Shown here: positions 1 to 5,879 of the stretch, one piece after another
Layout of the letters: each line of letters begins with the position of its first letter
Position numbering within the stretch: position 1 is the first letter of the stretch
Source: an uncultured Steroidobacteraceae bacterium
GTDB taxonomy: Bacteria > Pseudomonadota > Gammaproteobacteria > Steroidobacterales > Steroidobacteraceae
Assembly: GCA_955652795.1 (NCBI GenBank)
Contig: CATPBQ010000011.1
Coordinates: 1 to 8,768 of the forward strand
DNA: 8,768 nt
Reading direction: 5' to 3'
The notes under the pieces: generated by a model
Seen by the model: the letters and a program-made list of their open reading frames with translations, nothing else
Told to the model about the DNA's origin: nothing
Database searches by the model: none
Translations under genes and position numbers: made by a program

Positions 1-1071
1 GCACTGGGCAACGCCAGCCGCCGCATCTTCGAGGGCCTCAAGTGCTGGGACGCGATTGCGCCCGAGGCCGCGGCCATCCGCGCCATCCACGTCTCGGAGG
101 CGGGGCGATTCGGGTTCGCACGCCTCAACGCCGCCGAGCACGGGATCGATGCCTTCGGTTACGTCGTCGCCAACCGCAGGATCGGCGCGGCGCTGTGGGG
201 CAAGCTCGCCGCAACCCCGGGCCTGGCACTGCGGGTCCCCGCCCGGGCGCAGGACGTCGCGATCACCGCAGACGCCGTGCGCTTCACGGTGGCCAGCGCG
301 GGCGCAGAGCGCGAGCCGGTCGTGGCGCGACTGGTGGTCGCCGCGGACGGTGCGCACTCGCAGATCCGCGCGGTCGCCGGCATCGAAGCGGCCGTGGAGG
401 ATTACGATCAGCTGGCGGTGATCGCCAACGTGGCGACGGATCGAGCGCACCAGGGCATCGCCTACGAGCGCTTCACGCGCACCGGGGCGCTCGCCGTGCT
501 GCCGCTGCACGACGGCACGCTGGGCGTGATCTGGGCCTGCCGGCCGCAGCACGCGAGCGAACTGCTGGCGCTCGATGACGCCGGCTACCTGGCGCGGCTG
601 CAGGCGCAGTTCGGCTGGCGGGCCGGGCGTTTCGTGCGTGCCGGCCGCCGCGGCTCGTATCCTTTGAAGCTCACACGCGCCTGCGCGACGGTCGCGAGGC
701 GCGCGGTTCTCATCGGTAACGCCGCCCAGGCGCTGCACCCGGTCGCGGGCCAGGGATTCAATCTCGGGTTACGCGACGCCGCGATGCTCGCGGAAGTGAT
801 TGCCAATGCGCAGGGCGATGCCGGCGCGGCGCAGCTGCTGCGCCGCTTTGAGCAGTGGCGGGCGCACGATCGCAGCGGCGTCGTGCACTTCACCGACGCT
901 CTGGTGAAGCTGTTCGCCGATTCGCGCCCGGGGATGGGCTTGCTGCGCAATCTGGGCCTCCTGATGTTCGATCTGGTTCCGCCGGCGAAGAGCGCCCTGG
1001 CACGCGTGAGCGCCGGCTTTGGCGGGCCTGCGCCCCGGCTGGCGCGGGGGCTTGCGGTGCGCCATGTTTGA
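1..1071 (+). CDS. ubiH: UbiH, 2-octaprenyl-6-methoxyphenol hydroxylase (5' truncated by window)
   Basis: FAD-dependent aromatic hydroxylase of aerobic ubiquinone synthesis. In E. coli, UbiH hydroxylates C1 of the ring of 2-octaprenyl-6-methoxyphenol and works in the Ubi complex. The frame is open from base 1 and gives 356 residues before the stop. The homology begins at the segment following the family's N-terminal DxR motif, so roughly 50 residues, including the FAD-binding GxGxxG Rossmann motif, lie upstream of the window. Visible hallmarks are the ADG motif in VVAADGAHSQIR (Asp at residue 116 of the visible part), the stretch QLAVIANVAT, and GNAAQALHPVAGQGFNLGLRD (from residue 239). The GNAAQ variant, where most of the family has GDAAH, is typical of UbiH and separates it from UbiI. 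The C-terminus aligns with E. coli UbiH to its end. The 3' end overlaps the next gene by 8 nt, so the two are very probably co-translated. The truncation is only the window edge, not a pseudogene. Confidence 0.93.
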   Translation, partial: ALGNASRRIFEGLKCWDAIAPEAAAIRAIHVSEAGRFGFARLNAAEHGIDAFGYVVANRRIGAALWGKLAATPGLALRVPARAQDVAITADAVRFTVASAGAEREPVVARLVVAADGAHSQIRAVAGIEAAVEDYDQLAVIANVATDRAHQGIAYERFTRTGALAVLPLHDGTLGVIWACRPQHASELLALDDAGYLARLQAQFGWRAGRFVRAGRRGSYPLKLTRACATVARRAVLIGNAAQALHPVAGQGFNLGLRDAAMLAEVIANAQGDAGAAQLLRRFEQWRAHDRSGVVHFTDALVKLFADSRPGMGLLRNLGLLMFDLVPPAKSALARVSAGFGGPAPRLARGLAVRHV

Positions 1072-2281
1072 CGTGGCGATCGTGGGCGGGGGGCCGGTAG
1101 GGGCGTGCGCCGCGGCCCTGCTCGCGCGCGGCACGGCTGGCGGCGGTGGCGCTTTGCGCGTCGCGCTCCTCGAGCCCGGCGCGCCGGCGCCGCTGCCCGC
1201 GGATGCGCCGCTGGAGGCGCGCGTCGTCGCCCTCTCCCGTGCGAGTGAACGCACCCTCACGCGCGCGGGCGCGTGGCCGCGGATTCGCGGGCCGCGCCTC
1301 TCGCCCTACGAGCGCATGCGGATCTGGCACGAGAGCGTGGCTCCCGACAGTGAGCAGGTGCTGGTGTTCGATGCCGCAGATGCCGGCGAACCGAACCTGG
1401 GATTCATCGCCGAGAACCGCTTGCTGCAGACGGCGCTGCTCGGGGCGTTCACGGACGCGGGCGGACACCTCGAGCCCGCGCAATTGAGTGCCCTTGAGAT
1501 CACGGACGCGGGCGTGAACCTCACCACCAGCGGCCGGGCGCTGAGCGCACGGCTGGTGGTGGGCGCGGACGGCGCGCAGTCCACGGTGCGCCGGGCGGCG
1601 GGCCTGACCGCCGAGGTCTGCGACTATCGCCAGACGGCGATCGTGGCGAGCGTGGCGACCGCCAGAGCCCACCAGGCGACCGCGTGGCAGCGCTTCATGC
1701 ACGACGGCACGCTCGCGCTGCTGCCCCTGGCGGATGGCACGAGTTCGATCGTATGGTCCGCCGACGACGATCTGGCTGCGGAGCTGCTGGGAGCCACCGC
1801 GAGCGGGTTCGCACAGCAACTGGACCGCGCCTCCGATCTTGCGCTGGGCAGTACGCGGCTGGTGAGCGAGCGCACGTCCTTCCCCTTGCGCCGCCTTGCT
1901 GCGCAACGCTATGTCGCGCAGCGCGTGGCCCTGGTGGGCGATGCGGCGCACGTGGTGCATCCGCTGGCCGGACAGGGAGTGAATCTCGGACTGATGGACG
2001 CCGCAGCGCTGGCGCAGCTGGTGCTGGCGGCGGCCGGGGAACGCGAGGACCCCGGGGCGCTCGGCGTGTTGCGCGTCTACGAGCGCTGGCGCAAGAGCGA
2101 GGTCGCGCTCATGAGCACCGCCATCGACGCGTTCGATCGCCTGCTCGCCCACGGTTCCGGCCCCGTCGCGCGTGTGGCGCAGCGCGGCCTGTCGTGGGTC
2201 AATCGCAGCCAGGAGCTGCGGCGGTTCTTCATCCGCCGGGCGCTGGGGATGAGCGGGGAATTGCCGCTGGTGGCGCGCTGA
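1064..2281 (+). CDS. ubiI: UbiI/VisC-family FAD-dependent ubiquinone-precursor hydroxylase
   Basis: A complete 405-residue flavoprotein hydroxylase of the UbiH/UbiF/UbiI family (E. coli UbiI is 400 aa and hydroxylates C5 of 2-octaprenylphenol). The start is the ATG at 1064, because it places the FAD Rossmann motif GGGPVG at residues 8-13 as usual; the frame stays open further upstream, but that is ubiH coding DNA. Other motifs are VVGADGAQSTVRR (ADG at 168-170) and GDAAHVVHPLAGQGVNLGLMDA (GDAAH at 292-296). The C-terminal FIRRALGMSGELP resembles the LIRQAMGLNDLP ending of E. coli UbiI, which favours UbiI over UbiF or UbiM. The start codon lies within the last codons of ubiH, and no strong Shine-Dalgarno site is visible, so translational coupling is likely. 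It is a tandem paralogue of ubiH. Exact ring position (C5 or C6) cannot be read from sequence, since some bacteria use broad-specificity hydroxylases. Confidence 0.88.
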   Translation: MFDVAIVGGGPVGACAAALLARGTAGGGGALRVALLEPGAPAPLPADAPLEARVVALSRASERTLTRAGAWPRIRGPRLSPYERMRIWHESVAPDSEQVLVFDAADAGEPNLGFIAENRLLQTALLGAFTDAGGHLEPAQLSALEITDAGVNLTTSGRALSARLVVGADGAQSTVRRAAGLTAEVCDYRQTAIVASVATARAHQATAWQRFMHDGTLALLPLADGTSSIVWSADDDLAAELLGATASGFAQQLDRASDLALGSTRLVSERTSFPLRRLAAQRYVAQRVALVGDAAHVVHPLAGQGVNLGLMDAAALAQLVLAAAGEREDPGALGVLRVYERWRKSEVALMSTAIDAFDRLLAHGSGPVARVAQRGLSWVNRSQELRRFFIRRALGMSGELPLVAR

Positions 2282-2304
2282 CGGGGGTGGCGCGCTGACG
2301 GGGG
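2271..2304. repeat. 17-bp tandem duplication across the ubiI stop codon
   Basis: Two adjacent perfect copies of TGGCGCGCTGACGGGGG, at 2271-2287 and 2288-2304. The first copy carries the last residues and the TGA stop of ubiI (2279-2281). The second copy is non-coding and looks like a recent slippage or duplication product. It has no effect on the UbiI protein. Confidence 0.85.
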
Positions 2305-2313
2305 GAGCTTACT

Positions 2314-2346
2314 AAGTGACCCCGACGTATAGTTAAGCGGTCACTT
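2314..2346. repeat. 8-bp inverted repeat upstream of arsR (hairpin or operator)
   Basis: AAGTGACC at 2314-2321 is mirrored by GGTCACTT at 2339-2346, with a 17-nt spacer. A weak intrinsic terminator for the ubiH-ubiI transcript is possible, but no T-run follows the second arm and the stem is only half GC, so a protein-binding site is at least as likely. The left half-site of the larger inverted repeat described for arsR sits inside its spacer and abuts the right arm. The best -10-like hexamer in the gap, TATAGT at 2328-2333, also falls in the spacer, although no convincing -35 lies at the right distance. Confidence 0.4.
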
Positions 2347-2420
2347 GACTATGGCGTCGATCAATAGCGAGACATCACTCGTGGCCACCCGATTCGCTGG
2401 ATCAGTAAATGCTTAACTAT
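2329..2420. promoter_or_regulatory. Candidate ArsR operator: paired inverted half-sites flanking the leader
   Basis: ATAGTTAAGC at 2329-2338 and its exact reverse complement GCTTAACTAT at 2411-2420 form a perfect 10-bp inverted pair whose centres are about 82 bp apart, close to eight helical turns. The right half-site starts on the G of the arsR start codon and covers codons 2-4 (Leu-Asn-Tyr). The left one overlaps the only decent -10-like hexamer (TATAGT, 2328-2333). ArsR-family dimers usually bind inverted repeats near their own promoters, so autoregulation through these sites is a reasonable inference. The wide spacing is unusual, and each half-site could instead be one arm of a degenerate local palindrome. 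Confidence 0.4.
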
Positions 2421-2708
2421 CGTGCGCTGGATAGTGTGTTCCGGGCGCTCGCCGACCCCACGCGCAGGGCCATCATCGAGCGCCTCAGCGATGGGGACGC
2501 GTCCGTGAGCGATCTCGCCGAGCCGCTGCCGATATCGCTCGCCGCGGTCGTGCAGCACGTGCAGGCGCTGGAGCAAAGTGGCCTGATCCACACGGAAAAG
2601 GCCGGTCGCGTGCGTACCTGTCGCCTCGAGCCTCAGGCTCTTCGCTTGCTGGACCAATGGATTGCGCGGCGGCGCAGTCTGTGGCAGCGCCGTGCGCCGC
2701 GCACCTGA
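2409..2708 (+). CDS. ArsR/SmtB-family winged-helix transcriptional regulator, shortened C-terminus
   Basis: A 99-residue DNA-binding protein. FRALADPTRRAIIERL (residues 11-26) is the classic first helix of the ArsR family. The winged helix-turn-helix runs through about residues 30-65 (SVSDLAEPLPISLAAVVQHVQALEQSGLI) and the wing is TEKAGRVRTCRLEP. There is no ELCVCDL-type metal site and only one cysteine (C71), so this belongs to the non-metal subgroup often paired with an SRPBCC/AHSA1-type protein gene. Members of that subgroup usually continue past WxxRR with another ten or so residues (RLDRLG...). Here the protein ends RRAPRT and stops, and no SRPBCC gene follows. The start is the ATG at 2409, preceded by a weak TGGA (2398-2401) at suitable spacing. 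The start codon overlaps a candidate operator half-site. It stands alone on its strand and converges on phhB with 12 nt between stops. The target and inducer are unknown. Confidence 0.8.
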   Translation: MLNYRALDSVFRALADPTRRAIIERLSDGDASVSDLAEPLPISLAAVVQHVQALEQSGLIHTEKAGRVRTCRLEPQALRLLDQWIARRRSLWQRRAPRT

Positions 2709-2714
2709 GCTCAG
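2692..2714. repeat. Two abutting palindromes at the arsR/phhB convergent junction
   Basis: GTGCGCCGCGCAC (2692-2704, a 6-bp inverted repeat around one central base) is followed without a gap by CTGAGCTCAG (2705-2714, a perfect 10-bp palindrome). They cover the last codons and stop of arsR and most of the 12-nt gap to the phhB stop. No T-run follows on either strand, so I do not call them a rho-independent terminator. They could limit convergent transcripts or mark a deletion junction. Confidence 0.4.
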
Positions 2715-2720
2715 CTCACT

Positions 2721-3056
2721 TTAAAGGGGGATCAGGTCCACCTTCGCGGCGCACACGAAGTCGTTTTCCGACAGTCCGCGGATGGCGTGGGTGCTGAAGG
2801 TGACGCGGCAGTGGTTGTAGCCGACCTCGAGGTCCGGGTGGTGATCCTCGATGTTGGCGATATGCGCCAGCGCGTTCACGAAGCTCATGGTGCGGTAGAA
2901 GTCCCTGAAACCGAACTCGCGCCGGATGGCGAGCGCGTTTTCAGTCAGTACCCAGGCGCTGGAGAGCTGCGCGAGCAGCTGCTGTGCCTGGGTATGCGTC
3001 AGCGGCGCGGTTCCGCCTTCGCAGGGCTTGCATTTGCGTGCGGCGAGTTCGTTCAT
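2721..3056 (-). CDS. phhB: Pterin-4a-carbinolamine dehydratase (PhhB/PCD family)
   Basis: A 111-residue small pterin dehydratase. Family members dehydrate 4a-hydroxytetrahydrobiopterin to the quinonoid dihydropterin, usually recycling the cofactor of phenylalanine hydroxylase (PhhA). The family signature is present as EDHHPDLEVGYNHCRVTFSTHAIRG: His72-His73-Pro74, His82 and His90 are the expected active-site histidines, followed by GLSENDF. The N-terminal CKPCEGGTAPL matches a conserved Cys-x2-Cys/GG segment in many bacterial homologues. Its ATG (3056-3054) overlaps the TGA of ispG as ATGA, which fixes the start and implies translational coupling as the second gene of an ispG operon. There is no phenylalanine hydroxylase gene in the window, so its physiological substrate here is uncertain; some PCD homologues occur in organisms lacking PhhA. 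Family assignment is firm, role is not. Confidence 0.9.
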   Translation of the reverse strand: MNELAARKCKPCEGGTAPLTHTQAQQLLAQLSSAWVLTENALAIRREFGFRDFYRTMSFVNALAHIANIEDHHPDLEVGYNHCRVTFSTHAIRGLSENDFVCAAKVDLIPL

Positions 3057-4294
3057 GCGTCACCCAGGCGCGCATAGCGGCGCGCCACGTACTGTTCGAC
3101 GATTTCCTGGAACTCCTCGGCGATGCGCTCACCCTTGAGGGTGACGGTCTTCTCGCCGTCCTCGTACACCGGCGCCACCGGGCGCTCGCCGGTGCCGGGC
3201 AGACTGATGCCGATGTTGGCATGCTTGCTCTCGCCCGGCCCGTTCACCACGCAGCCCATCACGGCGACCGTCATGTCCTCGACCCCCGCGTACTCGCGCC
3301 GCCAGTGCGGCATGCGTGCCCGGATGTGCGACTGGATGCGCTGCGCCAGCTGCTGGAAGAGGGTGCTGGTGGTGCGACCGCAGCCCGGACACGCCACGAC
3401 CAGCGGCGCGAACGCGCGCAGACCCATGGTCTGCAGGATCTCCTGCGCCACGATGACTTCCTGACTGCGGTCCCCGCCGGGCGCGGGTGTCAGGGACACG
3501 CGGATGGTGTCGCCGATGCCTTCCTGCAGCAGCACCGCCATGCCGGCGGTGGACGCCACGATGCCCTTGGAACCCATGCCGGCCTCGGTGAGACCCAGGT
3601 GCAGCGGATAGTCGCAGCGCCCCGCAAGCTCGCGGTAGATGGCGATCAGGTCCTGCACGCCGCTCACCTTGGCCGAGAGAATGATGCGGTCGTGCGCCAG
3701 GCCGAGCTCCTCGGCGCGCCGCGCGCTGCCGAGCGCCGACAGCGCCACGGCGTTGCGCGTGACTTCCTGCGCAGTCAGCGGGTCGGTGCGCGCGGAGTTC
3801 TCGTCCATCAGCCGCGTCAGCAGGTCCGAATCCAGACTTCCCCAGTTCACACCGATGCGCACCGGCTTGTCATAACGGCAGGCGGCTTCGATCATTTCCG
3901 CGAATTGCGGGTCGCGCTTGCTGCCGCGGCCGACGTTGCCCGGGTTGATGCGGTACTTGGCGAGCGCGGCAGCGCAGTCCGGATGCTCGCGCAGAAGCTT
4001 GTGGCCGTTGAAGTGGAAGTCCCCGATCAGCGGCACGCCGACGCCGGCGCGCTCGAGCCGCTCGCGGATGGGCGCGATCGCCGCGGCCGCTTCGCTGGTG
4101 TTGACCGTGATGCGCACCAGCTCGGAGCCCGCGCGCGCCAGGGCCTGCACCTGCGCGGCGGTGCCCTCGACATCCGCGGTGTCGGTATTGGTCATCGACT
4201 GAACCACGATGGGCGCGCCGCCGCCGACGCGGATGGCGCCAACGGATACCTGTACGGAAGAACGACGGGTGATGCTCATGGGGGTGCGGTGCAT
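3053..4294 (-). CDS. ispG: IspG (GcpE), 4-hydroxy-3-methylbut-2-en-1-yl diphosphate synthase
   Basis: A [4Fe-4S] enzyme of the MEP pathway that converts ME-cPP to HMBPP in the cytosol, supplying isoprenoids including the ubiquinone tail. The N-terminal TIM-barrel region carries GGGAPIVVQSMTNTDTADVEGT and KYRINPGNVG. The C-terminal Fe-S domain carries CPGC (Cys302, Cys305) and MGCVVNGPGE (Cys348, with Glu355 as the conserved acidic residue), so all three cluster ligands are present. With the start used here it has 413 residues, against 372 in E. coli. The extra length is spread over short insertions around DENSARTDPLTAQEV, the LGSARRAEELGL segment, APGGDRSQE and ARMPHWRREYAGVED. This is the longer form I associate with alpha- and betaproteobacteria. 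I chose the ATG at 4294 because MHRTPMSITRRSS lines up with the E. coli start MHNQAPIQRRKS; a GTG at 4321 and an ATG at 4279 are alternatives. No clear Shine-Dalgarno site precedes any of them. It is divergent from gcvT and followed by phhB with a 4-nt overlap. Confidence 0.95.
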   Translation of the reverse strand: MHRTPMSITRRSSVQVSVGAIRVGGGAPIVVQSMTNTDTADVEGTAAQVQALARAGSELVRITVNTSEAAAAIAPIRERLERAGVGVPLIGDFHFNGHKLLREHPDCAAALAKYRINPGNVGRGSKRDPQFAEMIEAACRYDKPVRIGVNWGSLDSDLLTRLMDENSARTDPLTAQEVTRNAVALSALGSARRAEELGLAHDRIILSAKVSGVQDLIAIYRELAGRCDYPLHLGLTEAGMGSKGIVASTAGMAVLLQEGIGDTIRVSLTPAPGGDRSQEVIVAQEILQTMGLRAFAPLVVACPGCGRTTSTLFQQLAQRIQSHIRARMPHWRREYAGVEDMTVAVMGCVVNGPGESKHANIGISLPGTGERPVAPVYEDGEKTVTLKGERIAEEFQEIVEQYVARRYARLGDA

Positions 4295-4323
4295 GTGTGG
4301 TGCGAATTCTACCGTTGCCACGC

Positions 4324-4353
4324 TTGGGCGGCACTCACTGGGGCTGCTATCAT
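4324..4353 (+). promoter_or_regulatory. Candidate sigma-70-type promoter of the gcv operon
   Basis: TTGGGC (4324-4329) and TATCAT (4348-4353) are separated by 18 nt, in the 83-bp gap between divergent ispG and gcvT. A transcript starting near 4360 would have a leader of only about 18 nt carrying the AAGG Shine-Dalgarno (4369-4372). This is hexamer matching only. On the opposite strand TAGAAT (4308-4303) could serve as a -10 for ispG, which would give an almost leaderless transcript at the 4294 start, but its -35 is poor. Confidence 0.35.
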
Positions 4354-4377
4354 GGCGCAGCCCAAATCAAGGCATCC

Positions 4378-5466
4378 GTGGGAAGACAGACCCCGCTTTT
4401 CAAGCTGCACCAGGAGCTGGGCGCCCGCATCGTCGACTTCGGCGGCTGGGACATGCCGGTGCAGTACAGCTCGCAGATCGGTGAGCACCACGCGGTGCGC
4501 CGCGCCGCGGGCGTGTTCGACGTGTCGCACATGTGCGTCGTGGACCTGCATGGCGCGCGCGTGCGCGCGTTGCTGCAGCAGCTGCTGGCGAACGACGTGG
4601 CGAAGCTCAGGACGCCCGGCAAGGCGCTCTACAGCTGCATGCTGAACGAGCGCGGCGGGGTCATCGACGACACAATCGTCTATTACCTGTCCGACTCCTG
4701 GTTCCGCGCCGTGGTGAACGCCGGCACGCGCGATAAGGACCTCGGCTGGATTCGCCGCCACGCGCAGGGCTCTGGCGTCGAGGTGACCGAGCGCACCGAC
4801 CTCGCCATGCTCGCGATCCAGGGCCCGGAGGGGCGTGCCAAGGCGGCGCAGCTGCTTAGGGCGGCGGATGCCGGCGCCGCGCTCGCGCTGCACACGTTCG
4901 TGGGTCGCGAGGTCGGCGGCTGGTTCGTGGCGCGCACCGGCTACACCGGCGAGGACGGGTTCGAGATCATGATGCCGGCGGCGGACGCGGTGAGCGCGTG
5001 GCGCAAGCTCAATTCCCTCGGGGTGGCCTCCTGTGGCCTGGGCGCCCGCGACACGCTGCGGCTCGAAGCGGGCATGAACCTGTACGGCAACGACATGGAC
5101 GAGAGCACGCAGCCGTTCGAGTCGGGGCTCGGCTGGACGGTGGCGATGGAATCGCGCGAGCGCGCCTTCATCGGCCGTGAGGCGCTCGCGGCGATCGCGC
5201 GCGGCGGCTCGCCGCGCAAGCTCGTGGGTCTTTTGCTCGAGGACCGCGGTGTGTTGCGCGGTCACCAGAGAGTGGTCATTCCCGGCGGCGGCGAAGGCGA
5301 GATCACCAGCGGCACGTTTTCACCGACACTGGAGCGTTCCATTGCGTTCGCGCGCGTTCCCGCGGGCAGCGGCGATGCCGTGCAGGTCGACATACGCGGC
5401 AAGCTCCTGAACGCGCGCGTGGTGAAGCCGCCGTTCGTGCGCTTTGGCAAATCACTGGTTAGCTGA
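4378..5466 (+). CDS. gcvT: GcvT, aminomethyltransferase (glycine cleavage T-protein)
   Basis: The T-protein takes the aminomethyl group from lipoyl-GcvH, releases ammonia and passes the methylene carbon to tetrahydrofolate, giving 5,10-methylene-THF. The protein has 362 residues (E. coli 364) and matches E. coli GcvT closely: QTPLFKLHQELGARIVDFGGWDMPVQY at the N-terminus, EHHAVRRAAGVFDVSHM (36-52), LLANDVAKL, GGVIDD (93-98, the region of the folate-site aspartate), GYTGEDGFEI and GLGARDTLRLEAGMNLYG (from 220). The end reads FVRFGKSLVS. I chose the GTG at 4378 because it reproduces the length and the QTPL start of the family and has AAGG (4369-4372) five bases upstream. The frame is open further back, but an upstream start would add a tail unlike the family. 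It is the first gene of gcvT-gcvH-gcvPA-gcvPB. The leader is far too short to hold a glycine riboswitch. Confidence 0.95.
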   Translation: MGRQTPLFKLHQELGARIVDFGGWDMPVQYSSQIGEHHAVRRAAGVFDVSHMCVVDLHGARVRALLQQLLANDVAKLRTPGKALYSCMLNERGGVIDDTIVYYLSDSWFRAVVNAGTRDKDLGWIRRHAQGSGVEVTERTDLAMLAIQGPEGRAKAAQLLRAADAGAALALHTFVGREVGGWFVARTGYTGEDGFEIMMPAADAVSAWRKLNSLGVASCGLGARDTLRLEAGMNLYGNDMDESTQPFESGLGWTVAMESRERAFIGREALAAIARGGSPRKLVGLLLEDRGVLRGHQRVVIPGGGEGEITSGTFSPTLERSIAFARVPAGSGDAVQVDIRGKLLNARVVKPPFVRFGKSLVS

Positions 5467-5480
5467 TCGAAGGGCCCCTC

Positions 5481-5879
5481 ATGAGCACTGTTCCCGCGGA
5501 TCTGAAGTACACCAAGTCCCACGAATGGGTGCGGACTCGCGCCGACGGCACGGTGGAGGTCGGCATTACCGATCACGCCCAGAACGCGCTCGGTGATCTG
5601 GTGTTCGTCGAGGTGCCCCAGGCCGGGCGTGTCGTGAAGGCGGGCGAGCCCTGCGCGGTGGTCGAGTCGGTCAAGGCGGCGTCCGATGTCTATGCGCCGT
5701 TCGCCGGCGAGGTGACCGCGGGGAACCCCAGGCTCAGCGACGAGCCGGAAACCCTCAACACGGACCCCTACGGCGAGGGCTGGCTGATGCGGTTGCGGCC
5801 GGCGCCGGGGGCGCTGGCGGCCGCGGCACTCCTGTCGGCTGCGGACTATCAGAAGGTCCTGGAAGCGCAGGGCGGCTGA
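5481..5879 (+). CDS. gcvH: GcvH, lipoyl carrier protein of glycine cleavage
   Basis: The H-protein shuttles the aminomethyl intermediate between P-, T- and L-proteins on a lipoyl arm. It has 132 residues, the usual size. YTKSHEWV opens the domain (10-17), GITDHAQNALGDLVFVEVP follows, and the lipoylation loop ESVKAASDVYAP places the modified lysine at K65. LNTDPYGEGWLMRL marks the conserved C-terminal part. The ATG at 5481 has GAAGGG (5469-5474) at six-base spacing, 14 nt after the gcvT stop. A short Ala-rich stretch (PGALAAAALLSAADY) replaces the more polar C-terminal region of E. coli GcvH, with no obvious consequence. Its TGA shares its A with the ATG of gcvPA. Confidence 0.96.
   Translation: MSTVPADLKYTKSHEWVRTRADGTVEVGITDHAQNALGDLVFVEVPQAGRVVKAGEPCAVVESVKAASDVYAPFAGEVTAGNPRLSDEPETLNTDPYGEGWLMRLRPAPGALAAAALLSAADYQKVLEAQGG

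Noticed and set aside
506..1713. A 16-bp exact match between ubiH (506-521) and ubiI (1698-1713) suggesting gene conversion
   Set aside because: The two copies encode HDGTL at non-equivalent positions of the aligned proteins, so they arise from similar codon use in a repeated motif, not from conversion.
890..2152. A 420-codon open frame on the - strand, opposite ubiI
   Set aside because: It is antisense to ubiI and composed of Arg/Ala/Gly-rich sequence without domains, another GC-driven shadow.
2700..2725. A rho-independent terminator between arsR and phhB
   Set aside because: The palindromes present have almost no loop, and no T-run follows on either strand.
2984..4645. A 553-codon open frame on the + strand, opposite ispG
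   Set aside because: It is antisense to a certain gene, low in complexity, rich in Arg/Ala/His, and has no recognisable domain. It results from high GC at third codon positions and also runs into gcvT in the wrong frame.
4309..5265. A 318-codon open frame on the - strand, opposite gcvT
   Set aside because: It is a shadow of gcvT with no recognisable domain, and it would also overlap the ispG start region.
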